Below are positions 62,877 through 64,000 of a DNA stretch of 64,000 nt, in pieces (within the stretch, counting starts at the first letter, position 1; each line of letters begins with the position of its first letter). The position numbers and the translations under genes are program-made. The stretch comes from Thermacetogenium phaeum DSM 12270 (GTDB taxonomy: Bacteria; Bacillota; DSM-12270; Thermacetogeniales; Thermacetogeniaceae): NCBI RefSeq assembly GCF_000305935.1, contig NC_018870.1, positions 1,257,942-1,321,941 of the forward strand, given 5' to 3'. The notes under the pieces are model-generated. The model was not told the DNA's origin and did no database searches. It worked only from the letters and a program-made list of their open reading frames with translations.

Positions 62877-64000
62877 CTAATAAAGGTTCATGTACTTCTT
62901 GATTTCCCAGTCGTGAACTTCTTTGTTGTAAAGATCCCATTCGTGCTCCTTCAAGAGAATGTATTTTCGATAGATGTGCTCGCCGAGGACGTCGCGCATA
63001 AAGGCGCTCTCTTTAAAGATTTCGATGGCCTCGCCCAGGGTACGCGGGAGCGTCTTGATGTTTAACTTGTTTCTTTCTTCTGGTGAAATTAGGTAAAGGT
63101 TCTCTTCTATCAGCGGTGGTGCTGCAATGTTGCCGGAAACTCCCTCCAGGCCGGACTTGATAACGGCTGCTAGAGCCAGATAGGGGTTGCAAATGGGATC
63201 TGGACTGCGCAGTTCAACCCTGGTGTCGCTGCCTCTAGCGACGGGAACCCTTACCAGAGAACTGCGGTTGCCTTTTGCCCAGGCTACATAGAGCGGTGCT
63301 TCGTGCCCCGGTACCAGGCGTTTGTAGGAATTGACTGTGGGATTTGTTACGGCCGTGAACTCGAGCGCCCGCTCCAGGATACCGCCGATAAAAGACAAGC
63401 ATAACGGGGTTAATTCCATGGGCGCCTGGGGATCGTAAAAGAGGTTTTCATCCCTGTGGAAGATAGAAAAATTCAGGTGCATCCCAGAACCGCTTTGGTC
63501 GGAGAAGGGTTTCGGCATAAAAGTTGCTTTTAAACCGTGTCTGAATGCTATCACTTTGACGACGGTCCTGAATGTGGTAATGAGGTCGGCAGCAGCTAAG
63601 GCGGGGAGGTATTTCAGGTCTACTTCATGCTGGCCCGGGGCTTCTTCATGATGCGACGCCTCCACAGAGTAGCCCATTTCCTTTAAGGTTATAACAACCT
63701 CACGGCGGGCATCTTCACCCAGGTCTGCAGGGGCGAGATCAAAATAACCGGCGCTGTCATGTGTCTGCAGTGTATGGCTGTTATTTTCATCGTTATGAAA
63801 AAGGAAAAACTCTATTTCAGGACCAACTTGCACGGTATAACCCTTTTTTTCGGCCTCTGCTAGGACATTTTTGAGAACCTGGCGTGGGCACCCCGGAAAA
63901 GGTGAACCGTCGGGGAGAACAATATCGCAGATTAATCTGGCTACCCCGCCCGCCCGAGGGCGCCACGGGAATACCGTAAATGTGGCGGGATCGGGACGGA
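62877..64000 (-). CDS. glnA: Glutamine synthetase type I, 5' end missing
   Basis: ATP-dependent synthesis of glutamine from glutamate and ammonia. The gene is on the - strand and open to the window edge; 373 codons are visible, missing roughly the first 70 residues. Motifs in order: PDPATFTVFPWRP, GPEIEFFLF, the metal/ATP block SHHEEAPGQHEVDL, GSGMHLNFS, and NRSSLVRVP. No adenylylation-site tyrosine motif is evident, as in GSI-alpha of Firmicutes. It converges with the rluD-type gene, with 26 bp between stops. Confidence 0.95.
   Translation of the reverse strand, partial: RPDPATFTVFPWRPRAGGVARLICDIVLPDGSPFPGCPRQVLKNVLAEAEKKGYTVQVGPEIEFFLFHNDENNSHTLQTHDSAGYFDLAPADLGEDARREVVITLKEMGYSVEASHHEEAPGQHEVDLKYLPALAAADLITTFRTVVKVIAFRHGLKATFMPKPFSDQSGSGMHLNFSIFHRDENLFYDPQAPMELTPLCLSFIGGILERALEFTAVTNPTVNSYKRLVPGHEAPLYVAWAKGNRSSLVRVPVARGSDTRVELRSPDPICNPYLALAAVIKSGLEGVSGNIAAPPLIEENLYLISPEERNKLNIKTLPRTLGEAIEIFKESAFMRDVLGEHIYRKYILLKEHEWDLYNKEVHDWEIKKYMNLY

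Overview
The window reads as the chromosome of an anaerobic, endospore-forming Firmicute of class Clostridia, of the Peptococcaceae / Thermacetogenium / Syntrophomonas kind; I infer this from gene content and order, not from a search. Indicators are the sporulation genes (a SpoIID-type protein, spoIIGA, sigE, sigG, spoIIR), a class III oxygen-sensitive ribonucleotide reductase, meso-diaminopimelate-type MurE, an isoleucine T-box, a Firmicutes-type 6S RNA downstream of aspS, and heavy use of TTG and GTG starts. Nearly every gene is on the + strand; only glnA at the right edge is on the - strand.

Layout. 1-6.8 kb: end of a SpoIID/LytB protein, queA (interrupted by an in-frame TAG), tgt, a small ORF coupled to a MazF-like gene, an HD-domain protein, secD and secF. 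6.8-9.8 kb: cobalamin riboswitch, a probable group IIC intron remnant, cobT, an attenuator-like leader, a cation diffusion facilitator and a small LapA-type membrane protein. 9.8-16.6 kb: relA/spoT homologue, dtd, a metallo-beta-lactamase hydrolase, hisS, aspS and 6S RNA. 16.6-20.6 kb: phenylacetate-CoA ligase-like gene with its ACT partner, an M28 peptidase and a MetE/UROD-like protein. 20.9-39.4 kb: a complete dcw cluster, mraZ-rsmH-ftsL-ftsI-murE-murF-mraY-murD-ftsW-murG-murC-murB-murA-ftsQ-ftsA-ftsZ. 39.4-43.2 kb: spoIIGA-sigE-sigG-spoIIR-ymxH. 43.3-48.4 kb: nrdR-nrdD-(DNA methyltransferase)-nrdG. 48.4-53.4 kb: a ylm-type cluster (pgeF, HMA protein, HlyD-like protein, ylmE, sepF, proC, yggT, DUF167, a 50-residue ORF). 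53.4-62.9 kb: T-box and long structured leader, ileS, ACT protein, UPF0210 protein, DUF5665 protein, ylyA-like zinc finger, glycosyltransferase, lspA, rluD-type synthase; then convergent glnA.

How the genes work together. The dcw cluster supplies the lipid II pathway and the divisome; sepF and ylmE lie further downstream. SpoIIGA is the processing protease for pro-SigE and SpoIIR is its forespore-made activator, so the protease, its substrate, its signal and the next forespore sigma factor lie within 3.3 kb. The nrd genes appear autoregulated through two NrdR boxes.

Most notable points: an amber codon in queA; a -1 frame break in T-runs at the 5' end of ftsI; a group IIC intron remnant directly after the cobalamin riboswitch terminator; a DNA methyltransferase between nrdD and its activase gene; a 630-bp ileS leader containing a 253-bp imperfect palindrome; a SpoIIG-type promoter with a 21-bp spacer. 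No tRNA, rRNA, CRISPR array or intact IS was seen. I did not find a convincing wholly new system.
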